A stretch of 60,702 bases of DNA, from the NCBI GenBank assembly GCA_035476575.1, contig DATILL010000044.1, positions 1-60,702 on the forward strand. The letters are read 5' to 3'. This stretch comes from DATILL01 sp035476575 (GTDB lineage: Bacteria; Actinomycetota; Actinomycetes; Mycobacteriales; JACQDL01). Of this stretch, positions 8,853-16,862 are shown piece after piece. The number at the start of each line of letters is the position of its first letter. The first letter of the stretch is position 1. The position numbers and the translations under genes are program-made. Under the pieces are notes generated by a model. It ran no database searches, was not told where the DNA came from, and worked only from the letters and a program-made list of their open reading frames with translations.

Positions 8853-9137
8853 ATGCTCCCCAGGAATGAGCCCCAGCCGTATCGCAACCCGCTCGTGCCA
8901 TGGCAGTCTCGGTTCCCCGTTGGATCCGGCCTGATATCCACCAACCCGGCACCTCCCTCTGGTGCAGCGACCCGTCCGCTCGGGCTCTGGCGCGCGTCTG
9001 CGACCTGGCCGATCGAGCTGGGCAAGCACGAGAAGAAGCCCACCAAGGTACAGACGGTGGTCAGCCGGGAAACCGGCGGAGACGGCAACGGCGAGCCGCC
9101 CAAGACGGACACTGCCGTCGTCACCGCACGGGACTGA
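8853..9137 (+). CDS. tgmA: Putative ATP-grasp-modified RiPP (graspetide) precursor
   Basis: A 94-residue small protein immediately before the maturase. The leader part holds TRPLGLWRASATWP, resembling the RPxGL motif of GRASP_targ-type leaders that binds the ATP-grasp enzyme. The C-terminal core (residues about 55-94) reads ELGKHEKKPTKVQTVV followed by TGGDGNGEPPKTDTAVV, with Thr/Ser and Asp/Glu residues suited to side-chain ester or amide crosslinks. Between leader and core it is shorter than such precursors usually are, so a small deletion is possible. Assignment rests on position plus these motifs. Confidence 0.65.
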   Translation: MLPRNEPQPYRNPLVPWQSRFPVGSGLISTNPAPPSGAATRPLGLWRASATWPIELGKHEKKPTKVQTVVSRETGGDGNGEPPKTDTAVVTARD

Positions 9138-9144
9138 CGGCGCC

Positions 9145-9890
9145 GTGCGACCTACCGTATTGGTCGTCTCCGGCAGGGAGTGCGCGGAGGCCGACTGGGT
9201 AGCCACTGCAGTCGCCGACCGTAGCGCCGACGTTCTGGTGCGACACCGCCGATTTCCCGCAACGGCTCGCGGTGGCCGCCGAAGGCCGCCGTGGACCGGA
9301 ACGTTGACTGTTGAGGACCGGCTGGTCCGCCTGACCGACGTGCGGGCGGCGTATTTTCGTCGACCTGGCCCGTTTGTCTTTCCCGATGCGATGTCCGACC
9401 CCGAACGCCAGTTGCCTGCAAGCCGTTCTCGAACGGCATCGTGGCCGAAGACGACCGGCTGAGCCTGGTGTACAACCGAATTCTCCAACCAACCGATCTG
9501 GCACATCCTGGGATCGCCACCACAATGCACCTGGTTCAGGAGTGGGTTCCGAAACATCACGACGTCCGGGTCACCGTGGTCGGCGGTCAGGTGTTCGCCG
9601 TAGCTATCCATGCCGGCAGCCCGGCGGCGATGGTCGACTTTCGCGCCGACTACGCCGCGCTGGAGTACGAATGCGTTGACGTGCCCTAGGCCGTCGTAGA
9701 TGCCATCGGCCGTTACCTGAAGGTTATGCGGCTGACCTTCGCGGCCTTCGACTTCACGGTCGACCGTGACGGGGTGTGGTGGTTCCTGGAAGCAAACGCG
9801 AACGGCATGTGGGCATGGATCCAGGACAAGACCGGGCTGCCGATCGCCGCCGCGATAGCGGACGAGCTGCTGGCCGGGGTGGCGCCGTGA
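9145..9890 (+). pseudogene. tgmB: ATP-grasp graspetide maturase, broken
   Basis: Start GTG 9145, 7 bases after the precursor. The N-terminus (RPTVLVVSGRECAEADWV) and PPWTGTLTVEDRLVRLTDVRAAYFRRPGPFVFP match the family. A short segment (9237-9300) makes sense only one frame over (CDTADFPQRLAVAAEG), so two opposite indels compensate. The middle, including the glycine-rich ATP loop, is missing near 9420-9440. The C-terminal catalytic part is clear (HLVQEWVPKHHDVRVTVVGG, AIHAG, FLEANANGMWAWI), but a TAG at 9687-9689 cuts it. It ends LLAGVAP with TGA overlapping the next ATG. Confidence 0.85.
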
Positions 9891-11092
9891 TGACAGTGCC
9901 GGAATGGATCAGCCGGGCTAGGGACCTGGCCGCCCGCTTGGCCCGGGCGGGTGTGGTGCCCAGTCCGCGATGGCGGGCCGCATTCGAGCAGATCCCGCGC
10001 CACGTCTTCGTGCCTCGCTTCTACGAGGATGACGAGCACGGCCACCCTACGATGGTCGACGGCGCCGATCCTGCCGAGCGTCAACGGTGGCTGGACGCGA
10101 TCTACTCCGACCGGATGCTCGTCGTCCAGGTGCTGCCGATCCCCGACGCCCTCGACCCGACCGGAGCGCCCGCGACCATGTGGTCCTCGTCCAGCTCCAT
10201 GCCCAGCCTGATGGCGCTCATGCTTGAGGCGCTGGACATCCAGGATGGGCACCGAGTGTTGGAGATCGGCACCGGCACCGGCTACAACGCGGCGCTGCTA
10301 TGCCACCGGCTGGGCGAAAGCGGGGTCACCAGCATCGACATCTGCCCCGAGCTTGTCCATGAAGCCAACGGGCACCTGGCCGAACTCGGCTACCATCCGA
10401 CCCTCGCGGTCGGCGACGGACTGGCCGGAATGCCCGACGCCGGCCCGTTCGACCGCATCATCTCGACCAGCGCCACCTCCACCATCCCACCGTGCTGGAT
10501 CGAACAGCTTCGGCCCGGCGGAAAGATCATCACCGATCTGCGCGGGGACATCACCGGCGGCCTGATCCTGCTGACCAAGATTGGCGCCGACGTCGTCTCC
10601 GGCCCTTACCTGTCCTCCCGCGCCCACTTTATGTGGCTCCGCCCCTACGCCAAGGACCCTCTGCGCCCAGGCGACCCGCTCCACGGGTCCGATCTCGACC
10701 TGCGCACCACTGGACACGAGACTACCGGCCTCGACCCGGCCACGCTCGTCCACGACCCGGACCTCCGGTTCTTCGCCCAGCTCATGCTCCCCGACGCCGT
10801 GCTGCTCCACCCACTGCCGCTCCCGGCCGGCACGGTGACCAGCCTGCGCCGGGGCTCCGGCTCGTTCGCCCTGGTACACCACGCCGCCAGACCAGACGGC
10901 ACCTTCGCCGTCGACTACTCCGGACCGGACAACCCGTGGCAGACCGTGGAATACACATATAAGCAGTGGCTCACTCTCGGCCGGCCAGCCCCCGACCGGT
11001 TCGGGCTCACCGCCAGCACGGCCGGGCAGAGCTACTACTGGCTCGACGATCCCGACACCGGCCCGACCTGGCCGGCGGCACACCAGGCTTAG
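9890..11092 (+). CDS. tgmC: ATP-grasp peptide maturase system methyltransferase (PIMT-like)
   Basis: ATG at 9890 overlaps the maturase stop (TGATG). The 400-residue protein has the protein-isoaspartate methyltransferase fold: RWRAAFEQIPRHVFVPRFYE, the SSSSSMPSLMALMLEAL lead-in, SAM motif I VLEIGTGTGYNAALL, TSIDICPEL and GPFDRIISTSAT, plus a long C-terminal domain. In related clusters this enzyme methylates an Asp side chain of the crosslinked peptide and leads to aspartimide; that role is taken from the family. The gene is intact although its maturase partner is not. Confidence 0.85.
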   Translation: MTVPEWISRARDLAARLARAGVVPSPRWRAAFEQIPRHVFVPRFYEDDEHGHPTMVDGADPAERQRWLDAIYSDRMLVVQVLPIPDALDPTGAPATMWSSSSSMPSLMALMLEALDIQDGHRVLEIGTGTGYNAALLCHRLGESGVTSIDICPELVHEANGHLAELGYHPTLAVGDGLAGMPDAGPFDRIISTSATSTIPPCWIEQLRPGGKIITDLRGDITGGLILLTKIGADVVSGPYLSSRAHFMWLRPYAKDPLRPGDPLHGSDLDLRTTGHETTGLDPATLVHDPDLRFFAQLMLPDAVLLHPLPLPAGTVTSLRRGSGSFALVHHAARPDGTFAVDYSGPDNPWQTVEYTYKQWLTLGRPAPDRFGLTASTAGQSYYWLDDPDTGPTWPAAHQA

Positions 11093-11122
11093 CTGACGCC
11101 GATGCCGGAGACCCGCGCTGGC

Positions 11123-11340
11123 CGAGCGCCGGGCCGGTCGGCGTGCTGGAGCTCGGCTTCGCGGCGACGCCAACGCCGGAGCACCTCGGCCTGGACTAAC
11201 CCGCCGCAGCCCGCGTTACCGTGGGCACGGTCGTCGAGATGTGGGACGCCGACATGCTGCGCTGTGACGTCCTCGCCGGCACGGGGGCGCTGGCCGGGGC
11301 GTTCTCCGCCCGGTGCGGGACTGGCTGGTCGCCGGGCAGG
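11123..11340 (+). pseudogene. Fragment of a second HTH/TPR regulator copy
   Basis: GPVGVLELGFAATPTPEHLGLD, then a TAA, then VTVGTVVEMWDADMLRC and LAGTGALAGAFSA repeat, almost word for word, the linker region of the regulator at 7371-8711 (its residues about 57-120). The fragment has no HTH and no TPR part and ends by loss of frame. The graspetide locus is therefore flanked by one full and one partial copy of the same regulator. Confidence 0.75.
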
Positions 11341-11349
11341 ACGAGTCCG

Positions 11350-11569
11350 CGTCACCGTGGCGGATCGGTCGGGCGAAATACCGCGACCGAGCATTCTTTG
11401 GTGCCATCCTCAACAATGAGGCCCCCCCGTCCACCTGCCAGGAGACTCACGCCGTCACCTGAACGACCTCGCGTTTCTGCTGTCGCTGCTTCCTGACCCC
11501 GTACGTGCCCGCAATGAGCTCAACGCGGCGGAGCGGAGAAAGAAAGCTGCGGGATTGTGTCCTGGCTGA
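11350..11569 (+). pseudogene. Fragment of an unidentified gene
   Basis: Reading from about 11360, GRAKYRDRAFFGAILNNEA runs into a C7 tract (11418-11424). After a frame change it continues VHLPGDSRRHLNDLAFLLSL and ends RRKKAAGLCPG at a TGA. The second block resembles the C-terminal helix of some nucleotidyltransferase-like hypothetical proteins, but I would not name it. Only the 3' end of the gene is here. Confidence 0.35.
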
Positions 11570-11729
11570 CCGTCGACATCGTGCCTGGAGCGGGCTGCCC
11601 GCAACCGAGGCCAATGCCGGTCACGCGGCCCTCCGCCTTCTCACCGGCTGAAACCCGGCGCTTAGCGACCAAGCTTGGAAGTGGGGCCGGGTCTTCCGAC
11701 GGGCGTCGGGCACCCGGCCTTCGCGCTGG

Positions 11730-12090
11730 TCAGGGATCGGGCATCCGCTCCTGGTGGCCAACCCGAGCCAGGTACTCCGTCTGTCCGTCGAGCCGCCAGG
11801 TCGCTGCTCCAGCGACGATGTCTGGCAGCCAGAGCAGCTCGCGCTTGCGTAGTCCATGCCAATCGACCGCGATCTCACGGCGGATGCTGCTCATCGCCCG
11901 CAGTCCGGTCACCACCCCACGGTCGCGTCGGTGCCTGGCAGCACCTCGGGTCTCCAAGACCACCTGGTCGACCGTGCCGATCCAACGACGCCAGCAAGGA
12001 CTTCAGGCACTGGGCACTGGCTCGCTCGTGCTGGCCGTCGTCGTACAGCAGCACGGCCGCCAGCGCGGTCACCGGCAGGCCAGCAACGAC
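11730..12090 (-). pseudogene. Decayed hypothetical protein (DUF3800-like end)
   Basis: On the minus strand VTALAAVLLYDDGQHERASA and QCLKSLLASLDR lead, after a frameshift near 11980, into DQVVLETRGAARHRRDRGVV and RKRELLWLPDIVAGAATWRL, ending MPDP at 11730. The block E-L-L-W-x-P-D-x-V-A-G resembles the C-terminal part of DUF3800-like proteins. The start is lost, with a TAA at 12091-12093 directly upstream in the same frame. It abuts the left att repeat. Confidence 0.45.
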
Positions 12091-12205
12091 TTAGGCCATC
12101 CGCCGCTGCCGTTCGGAAAGTTCGCGGCGCCAATGCAGCACCACCTGACGATGCTCGTCCAAGATCAACGAGAAAGAGGACCCCTGCCAGGAGCCTAGTT
12201 GGGGA

Positions 12206-12248
12206 GCGCGCTCGGCAGGATTCGAACCTGCAACCTCTTGATCCGTAG
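12206..12248. repeat. att repeat, left (43-bp tRNA-Arg 3' segment)
   Basis: This segment is identical over 43 bases to 30420-30462, the 3' part of the tRNA-Arg gene from the anticodon loop through the T arm and acceptor. The left copy is not a tRNA gene, since sequence beyond 12248 does not continue the tRNA. It marks the left end of the integrated element. Confidence 0.9.
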
Positions 12249-12375
12249 GCTTGCCGACCGCGTTGACTAGGCCCTCTACCTGCACCTTTGCCCATAGCCG
12301 GACCCTCATCAGCCACCGAAACCACTCTGGTCGCCAGCATCTCGCACCACGACTGATGCCACGCAAGAGCTGCGG

Positions 12376-12639
12376 TCATCGCCCGGACACGGTGACGCTG
12401 CCGACGTGGACGATGAGGACAGTCCGGGTTTCGTCGTCGAGGTGGTATGTGGCCCGGTAGTTGTCAACGTAGAGCCGGAACCATCCGGAGGTGCCGAGGG
12501 GCCGCGCACCTACCGGCCGCGGATCGGCGGACAGCGCGCCCACAGCAGCCTCCATGCGCACCGCGCCCGCCTCGTCGGTCTGGTGAAGACGACGCAAAGC
12601 CCGACGAGCGGCCATCTCCCAGACCAGTGTGTAGCTCAT
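12376..12639 (-). CDS. relE: RelE/ParE-type toxin
   Basis: An 87-residue protein starting MSYTLVWEMAARRALRRLHQ. The ATG at 12639 overlaps the antitoxin stop as ATGA, which decides this start over an upstream in-frame codon. The small basic fold with VGARPLGTSGWFRLYVDNY and a final strand RTVLIVHVGSVTVSG is typical of RelE-superfamily toxins, many of which cut ribosome-bound mRNA. Translational coupling to the antitoxin upstream supports a toxin-antitoxin operon that would stabilise the element. Confidence 0.85.
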   Translation of the reverse strand: MSYTLVWEMAARRALRRLHQTDEAGAVRMEAAVGALSADPRPVGARPLGTSGWFRLYVDNYRATYHLDDETRTVLIVHVGSVTVSGR

Positions 12640-13022
12640 GCAGACCGGTTCGCCCTGACCGCCCTCCACATGGTCCACTGCTCGTCGTGCGGTATGTCCT
12701 CGCCCTGGCGCGCCGCGAGCGCGGCCTCCATCGCCTCATAGGTGGCCTCGTCGGCCCTCATCATCTCCAGCACCAGGGCATGCGGCACCCGTGGCCCACC
12801 CTGCGCCTTGATGGCCTCGGCCCTAGCGACATCCGCCACGTCCTGAGCTGCCTGAAGCTCCTCTAGCTCGTCAGCGGCGATGATCGCGACTACCGGCTTG
12901 CCCTGCTCAGTCAGTGTGATCCGCTCATGCCGACGGACACGCCCGGCGAGCTCCGCCAGGGCAGGTGCCTGGTCCAACGGGATCACCGTGTCGTGATCGT
13001 GCCGGTACGCCGGTGCGCTCAT
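12636..13022 (-). CDS. Phd/YefM-type antitoxin
   Basis: The 128-residue protein starts at ATG 13022 (MSAPAYRHDHDTVIPLDQAP). It has the Phd/YefM N-terminal DNA-binding fold (LAELAGRVRRHERITLTEQG then KPVVAIIAADELEELQAAQD) and a longer C-terminal part that should bind and neutralise RelE (EMMRADEATYEAMEAALAAR). In this family the antitoxin, with toxin, represses its own promoter. It is the first gene of the pair; transcription runs left toward the att site. Confidence 0.85.
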   Translation of the reverse strand: MSAPAYRHDHDTVIPLDQAPALAELAGRVRRHERITLTEQGKPVVAIIAADELEELQAAQDVADVARAEAIKAQGGPRVPHALVLEMMRADEATYEAMEAALAARQGEDIPHDEQWTMWRAVRANRSA

Positions 13023-13384
13023 GCCCACCACGGTAACGGATCAAACGCCCTCGCCGACGGCAAGACAGCCTCCGGTGTGGAGCGAGCCAAGCTCAGCCAC
13101 CAGGCGGCACAAAGGGTGCATGAACCCCTGCGCGGGCCGGAACGGGAGTGGCTGACCGGCTCGTGCCTCCGGGCGGCTGTCAGCGGAGGATTCCTTCGCA
13201 GTCGGTGTTGGTGGCGGCGGGGTTAGCCGCCGTTGGGATCTTGGCCGGTGGGTCGTGGGGGTGGGCACGCCACGGACGCCGCGCTTCAACGTGACCTGCC
13301 GCAAGCACTTGATTCGGCGACTGATGCCACGGCGACCCGCCTACCCAGGAAGCCGTAGCACCTGACTGTAAATCAAGAGCCAGA
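13023..13384. other. Gap between toxin-antitoxin pair and caspase gene
   Basis: About 360 bases hold the antitoxin promoter region and otherwise no reading frame that looks real on either strand, and no RNA gene I can recognise. Confidence 0.4.
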
Positions 13385-13427
13385 CGGTCTGCTGCCCGCG
13401 CAGACATGGCCCACGCGCAGCAGACCG
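13385..13427 (-). terminator. Hairpin downstream of the caspase gene
   Basis: CGGTCTGCTGC at 13385-13395 is the exact inverse of GCAGCAGACCG at 13417-13427, with a 21-nt loop that can pair further. It begins 28 bases after the caspase stop codon. There is no T run, as is common for high-GC actinobacterial terminators. Confidence 0.5.
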
Positions 13428-13454
13428 GGCGACAAGGATGCCAGCGCTGGTCAG

Positions 13455-15776
13455 TCACGACTGCTCCGGCTCCTGGCCCTGTGCGCGCTGTTCCCAGTAC
13501 GCGACTGCCTTCTGGGTAGCGAGGGTGTCGGGGTGGTTCGGGCCGAGCACCCGCTGCAGGTCGGGCAGCAGCTCCCGGAACAGCCGCAGCGCCTCGGCGG
13601 CATCACCGGTCTCCCCGGTCCAGAAGGCGATGTTGCCGCGGGTGGTGAGGGTGTCGGGGTGGTTCGGGCCGCGCTCGGGGTGGGTGGTGAGGCGGTGGTG
13701 CCAGTGCTGCCAGCGTTGCTGGTTTTGCCGGGGGGTGGGGCGGGGTCGGCGGGTGAGGGCGTGGATGGCGGCGCTGATCTGGCCGAGCTGCCACAGGTGT
13801 TCGGCGTGGGCGTCGGTGGAGGCGTAGCGGTAGAAGGGGTTGTCGGTGTACAGGCCGGTGACTGGGGCGAGGGTTTCGACTGCGTCTACAAGGATGCGGT
13901 GGGCGTTGGTGACGTCGACGGGTGGGGTGGCGTGCGCGGCGAGATGGTCGCACAAGGTGGTGTGGAACAGACCGAGGAGCTCGTGGTCAGTGCCCGGGTT
14001 GGCACGGATGACGAGGCTGCCGAGTCGGGCCACGATGTCGCGTACACCGGCTGGGTGGTCGGGGCCGCCGAAGACCCCGGCGGCGTAGGTGAGTAGGCCG
14101 ATAGGCAGCACCGGGCCGACGCCGGCCGCGGCGAGCGGTGCGAGCACGGCCCGCAGTTGTGGCCACCGGTTCGGGTCGTTCGCGCCGAGGTCGGCCAGGA
14201 TCTGGTTGTACAGGGCGGCGGTGACGCCGGCGGGGTCGTTGTCGCGGTACAGCCGACCGAGGAGCTGGTCCTGGGCGGATTCGCTGAGTGCGGCATGGGT
14301 GTCGGCGAACAGCCGGGCCAGCACCCATCCACCGGCCAGGCTGCGCGAGCACGCCAGCGCGACGGCCGGGCTGAGCGCAGCGGGCATCTTGCGGCCTTGC
14401 AGGTAGCGGATCAGTTCCGCCTGTGCCGGTGCGGTCACGGGCATGACGGTGGTGCCGGCCGGCAGGAGGTCGCCGTCCCGGCTGGTCAGCAGCAGCCGCA
14501 GGTGCGCCAGCCGGGTGTCGGCAACCATCGCGTCCAGCCCGGCGTGGATGGCGTCGGCTGCCGAGGCGGCTACCTGGTCGAGGCCGTCGATGACCAGCCG
14601 CACCTGCCCGGCCTCGTGGCCTAATACGCGCAGCGGGCCGGTGACCTCCTGCGTCAGCGGCTCCCACTCCTGCTCGGGTGGCCCGTCGCTACTGCGGTAG
14701 GCGGCCTCTGCTGCGGTGAAGGACGGCAGAGTCAGCCGGAGCTGGTCACGCAGTTCGTAGGCGATGGAGATGTCGGTGCTACCAGGGTCGAGGAACACCA
14801 TCGCATGTACCAGGCCAGCGGGCACGACCCCTGGTGCCAGTTCCGGGCGACCCAGCGCCGCGACCAGCACGGACTTGCCGGTGCCGGCCGGGCCGGTGAC
14901 GGCCATACACCGCTCGGCAGTGGCACGCTCGATGAGCGCTGGCAGGTGGCTGGTCGCCTCGAAATGGGTGGTGAGGTTGCCGGCAACGGCCGCCGCGGAG
15001 GTGCCGGGCGGTGGCACTTGGTATGGGCCGGAGCGCCAGGCCGGGTTGTGCCCCAGGTACAGGCCGGGGTCACCGGGCAGCCGGGAGCCGCCGCCATCCT
15101 GGGTCAGCCGCTGCGGCCGCTGCGGACCGCATTCGGCGAACACCGGCGCGGCGACGTCGGAGGCGGTCAGGTACTTGCCGGCCGTACCGATCCCGTGCCG
15201 CAGCAGCCGGATCAGGACCCGGCTGAACGCCGCGTCGTACGCTGGCTGGTCGGCGCTGGCGGTCAACACCTCGAACCGGCGTAGCCCCCGCCGCAGTGCC
15301 AGGTCCGTCCATACGCCCGCGGCCTGCTGTGCGGCTACACCAGCATGACAGGTGTCCAGCCACACAATCAGCCCGTCCAGGCGGCTGCTGTCTCGGAACC
15401 GCTCCCACAGCACCTGCGAGAGGAAGACATCCTGCTCGGCACTGCCGGCGCCGGACCCGTCAAAGGGTAGGAAGTAGAACCCGCCTCCCACACCGATGCC
15501 GTGCCCGAGAAACGCCACCAGCAGTGTCGCCCCCTCAGCGTCGGCCTGGGCGAACGCCGCATCCAGGGCGGCGAGCACCTGCGCCCGCTTCGGGTCCCGC
15601 ATCGCCGCGGCGTACCCCGCAACCGGCAACCAGCCCCCGAGCCGGGCGTCGGCCAGCACCTCGAACAGCTCATCGGCCACATCCGGCAGGAACCGCAACG
15701 TGCTGTTCGGCAACGCGGCACACTGCGACCCGACGACCAGTACTCTCCGTCCCCCCACCCGGACAGAATGACGCAC
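13455..15776 (-). CDS. Caspase-like protease / STAND NTPase / TPR protein
   Basis: A 773-residue three-part protein with GTG 15776 as the most likely start. Residues about 8-240 form a caspase-like (C14) domain: TLLVAFLGHG carries the catalytic His (about 92) and GLIVWLDTCHAG the catalytic Cys (about 143). Residues about 290-560 are a STAND/AAA-type NTPase with Walker A GPAGTGKS (295-302), Walker B RLVIDGLDQ and sensor LLLTSRDGD. The end (about 680-773) has TPR-like helices with the NHPDTL motif twice. The plan matches bacterial NLR-like immune proteins: sensor repeats, NTP-driven assembly, protease activation. The alpha/beta hydrolase gene starts only 32 bases away, divergently. The role in defence is inference. 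Confidence 0.85.
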   Translation of the reverse strand: MRHSVRVGGRRVLVVGSQCAALPNSTLRFLPDVADELFEVLADARLGGWLPVAGYAAAMRDPKRAQVLAALDAAFAQADAEGATLLVAFLGHGIGVGGGFYFLPFDGSGAGSAEQDVFLSQVLWERFRDSSRLDGLIVWLDTCHAGVAAQQAAGVWTDLALRRGLRRFEVLTASADQPAYDAAFSRVLIRLLRHGIGTAGKYLTASDVAAPVFAECGPQRPQRLTQDGGGSRLPGDPGLYLGHNPAWRSGPYQVPPPGTSAAAVAGNLTTHFEATSHLPALIERATAERCMAVTGPAGTGKSVLVAALGRPELAPGVVPAGLVHAMVFLDPGSTDISIAYELRDQLRLTLPSFTAAEAAYRSSDGPPEQEWEPLTQEVTGPLRVLGHEAGQVRLVIDGLDQVAASAADAIHAGLDAMVADTRLAHLRLLLTSRDGDLLPAGTTVMPVTAPAQAELIRYLQGRKMPAALSPAVALACSRSLAGGWVLARLFADTHAALSESAQDQLLGRLYRDNDPAGVTAALYNQILADLGANDPNRWPQLRAVLAPLAAAGVGPVLPIGLLTYAAGVFGGPDHPAGVRDIVARLGSLVIRANPGTDHELLGLFHTTLCDHLAAHATPPVDVTNAHRILVDAVETLAPVTGLYTDNPFYRYASTDAHAEHLWQLGQISAAIHALTRRPRPTPRQNQQRWQHWHHRLTTHPERGPNHPDTLTTRGNIAFWTGETGDAAEALRLFRELLPDLQRVLGPNHPDTLATQKAVAYWEQRAQGQEPEQS

Positions 15777-15808
15777 AACAGCACGACCCGCAGCGGAAAG
15801 GGCTAACC

Positions 15809-16735
15809 ATGGCGACCATCGTGCTCGTACACGGCATTGGTCAGGAACAGCGCTCCGCTGACAGTCTCGAAGCCGAGTGGCTGCCCGATCTGGCCGGCGG
15901 TGTGCGCAACGCAGGGCACCCCGACCTCGCCGACGCCATCCGGGCCAGCACACACACCTCCCACCCGAGCGTCCGCATGGCCTTCTACGGCACCCGGTTC
16001 CTCGCCCAAGGCCAGCAGGGCACCGCCAACAGCGCCAACCTCACACCCGAACAACGGGAGCTCGCCGAGGAGCTCGCCCGCGACTGGCTGAACAACGCTA
16101 CCGAATCAACCGACCCCCGCGATGCCACCGAAGCATGCCTGGAACTACACGCCCTGACCCGCGACCCCAGCGGCGCCCAGGGCCTCCGCTCCGCCACCCG
16201 CGGGGCTGTCGGCGCGCTGGACCGCATACCCTGGTTCACCACCGCCGGCCTAGCCGCCACCGGAAAACTAAACAAGACCCTCGCCCAGGTCGTGCACTAC
16301 CTCACCAACCCCGACATCCACGAGTACGCCCTCACCCAGGTCCGTCAACACCTCACCGCCGCCACCCAAGTCGTGATCGGACACAGCCTCGGCTCGGTCA
16401 TCGCCTACGAAGCCGCCCGCGAGCTCACCCCCGACCGCATCCTCCCCCTACTCCTCACCCTCGGCAGCCCCCTCGGCCTATCCGCGGTTAACCGGCAACT
16501 CCGCCACCCACTCACCTACCCCGCCCAGGTAGCCCGCTGGGTCAACCTCTCAGACTGCAACGACATCGTCGCCGCCCGCTCCCACCAACTACATGCCGCC
16601 GTGGCCCCAACCCGACCCGAAACCGCCCCATTCGACAACATCCACACCATCGACAACGGCGCCCGCCCGCACAACGCACGCTTCTACCTCACCAAGCCCA
16701 GCTGCGGCCAACCCATCGCCGAAACACTCCACTGA
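15809..16735 (+). CDS. Alpha/beta hydrolase, divergent partner of the caspase gene
   Basis: The 308-residue protein starts at ATG 15809 with GAAAGGG upstream. The first strand ends IVLVHGIGQE (oxyanion-hole HG), the nucleophile elbow is VVIGHSLGSVIAYEA with Ser193, the acid is probably in SDCNDIVAA and the base His in NGARPHNARFY. No signal peptide, so it is cytoplasmic. It could be a lipase, esterase or peptidase. With a caspase/STAND protein next door it may be an effector that damages lipids or proteins once activated, or a substrate of the caspase; the sequence does not decide between these. Confidence 0.8.
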   Translation: MATIVLVHGIGQEQRSADSLEAEWLPDLAGGVRNAGHPDLADAIRASTHTSHPSVRMAFYGTRFLAQGQQGTANSANLTPEQRELAEELARDWLNNATESTDPRDATEACLELHALTRDPSGAQGLRSATRGAVGALDRIPWFTTAGLAATGKLNKTLAQVVHYLTNPDIHEYALTQVRQHLTAATQVVIGHSLGSVIAYEAARELTPDRILPLLLTLGSPLGLSAVNRQLRHPLTYPAQVARWVNLSDCNDIVAARSHQLHAAVAPTRPETAPFDNIHTIDNGARPHNARFYLTKPSCGQPIAETLH

Positions 16736-16862
16736 GGTTCCCCCGTGGCACGGACACCTCCGGTGCCGGGTCAGCGATCTTGGTCTGGCCCGGTGTGGAG
16801 GGTCTCGAAGGTGAACAGCCACCGTCACTGCGTCGAGTAGCGTGGCAGGGTCGCTGGCTGGA

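Noticed and set aside
12199..12270. A second tRNA-Arg gene
   Set aside because: Only the 43-nt 3' part matches; beyond 12248 the D arm and 5' acceptor strand are absent, so it is an att remnant.
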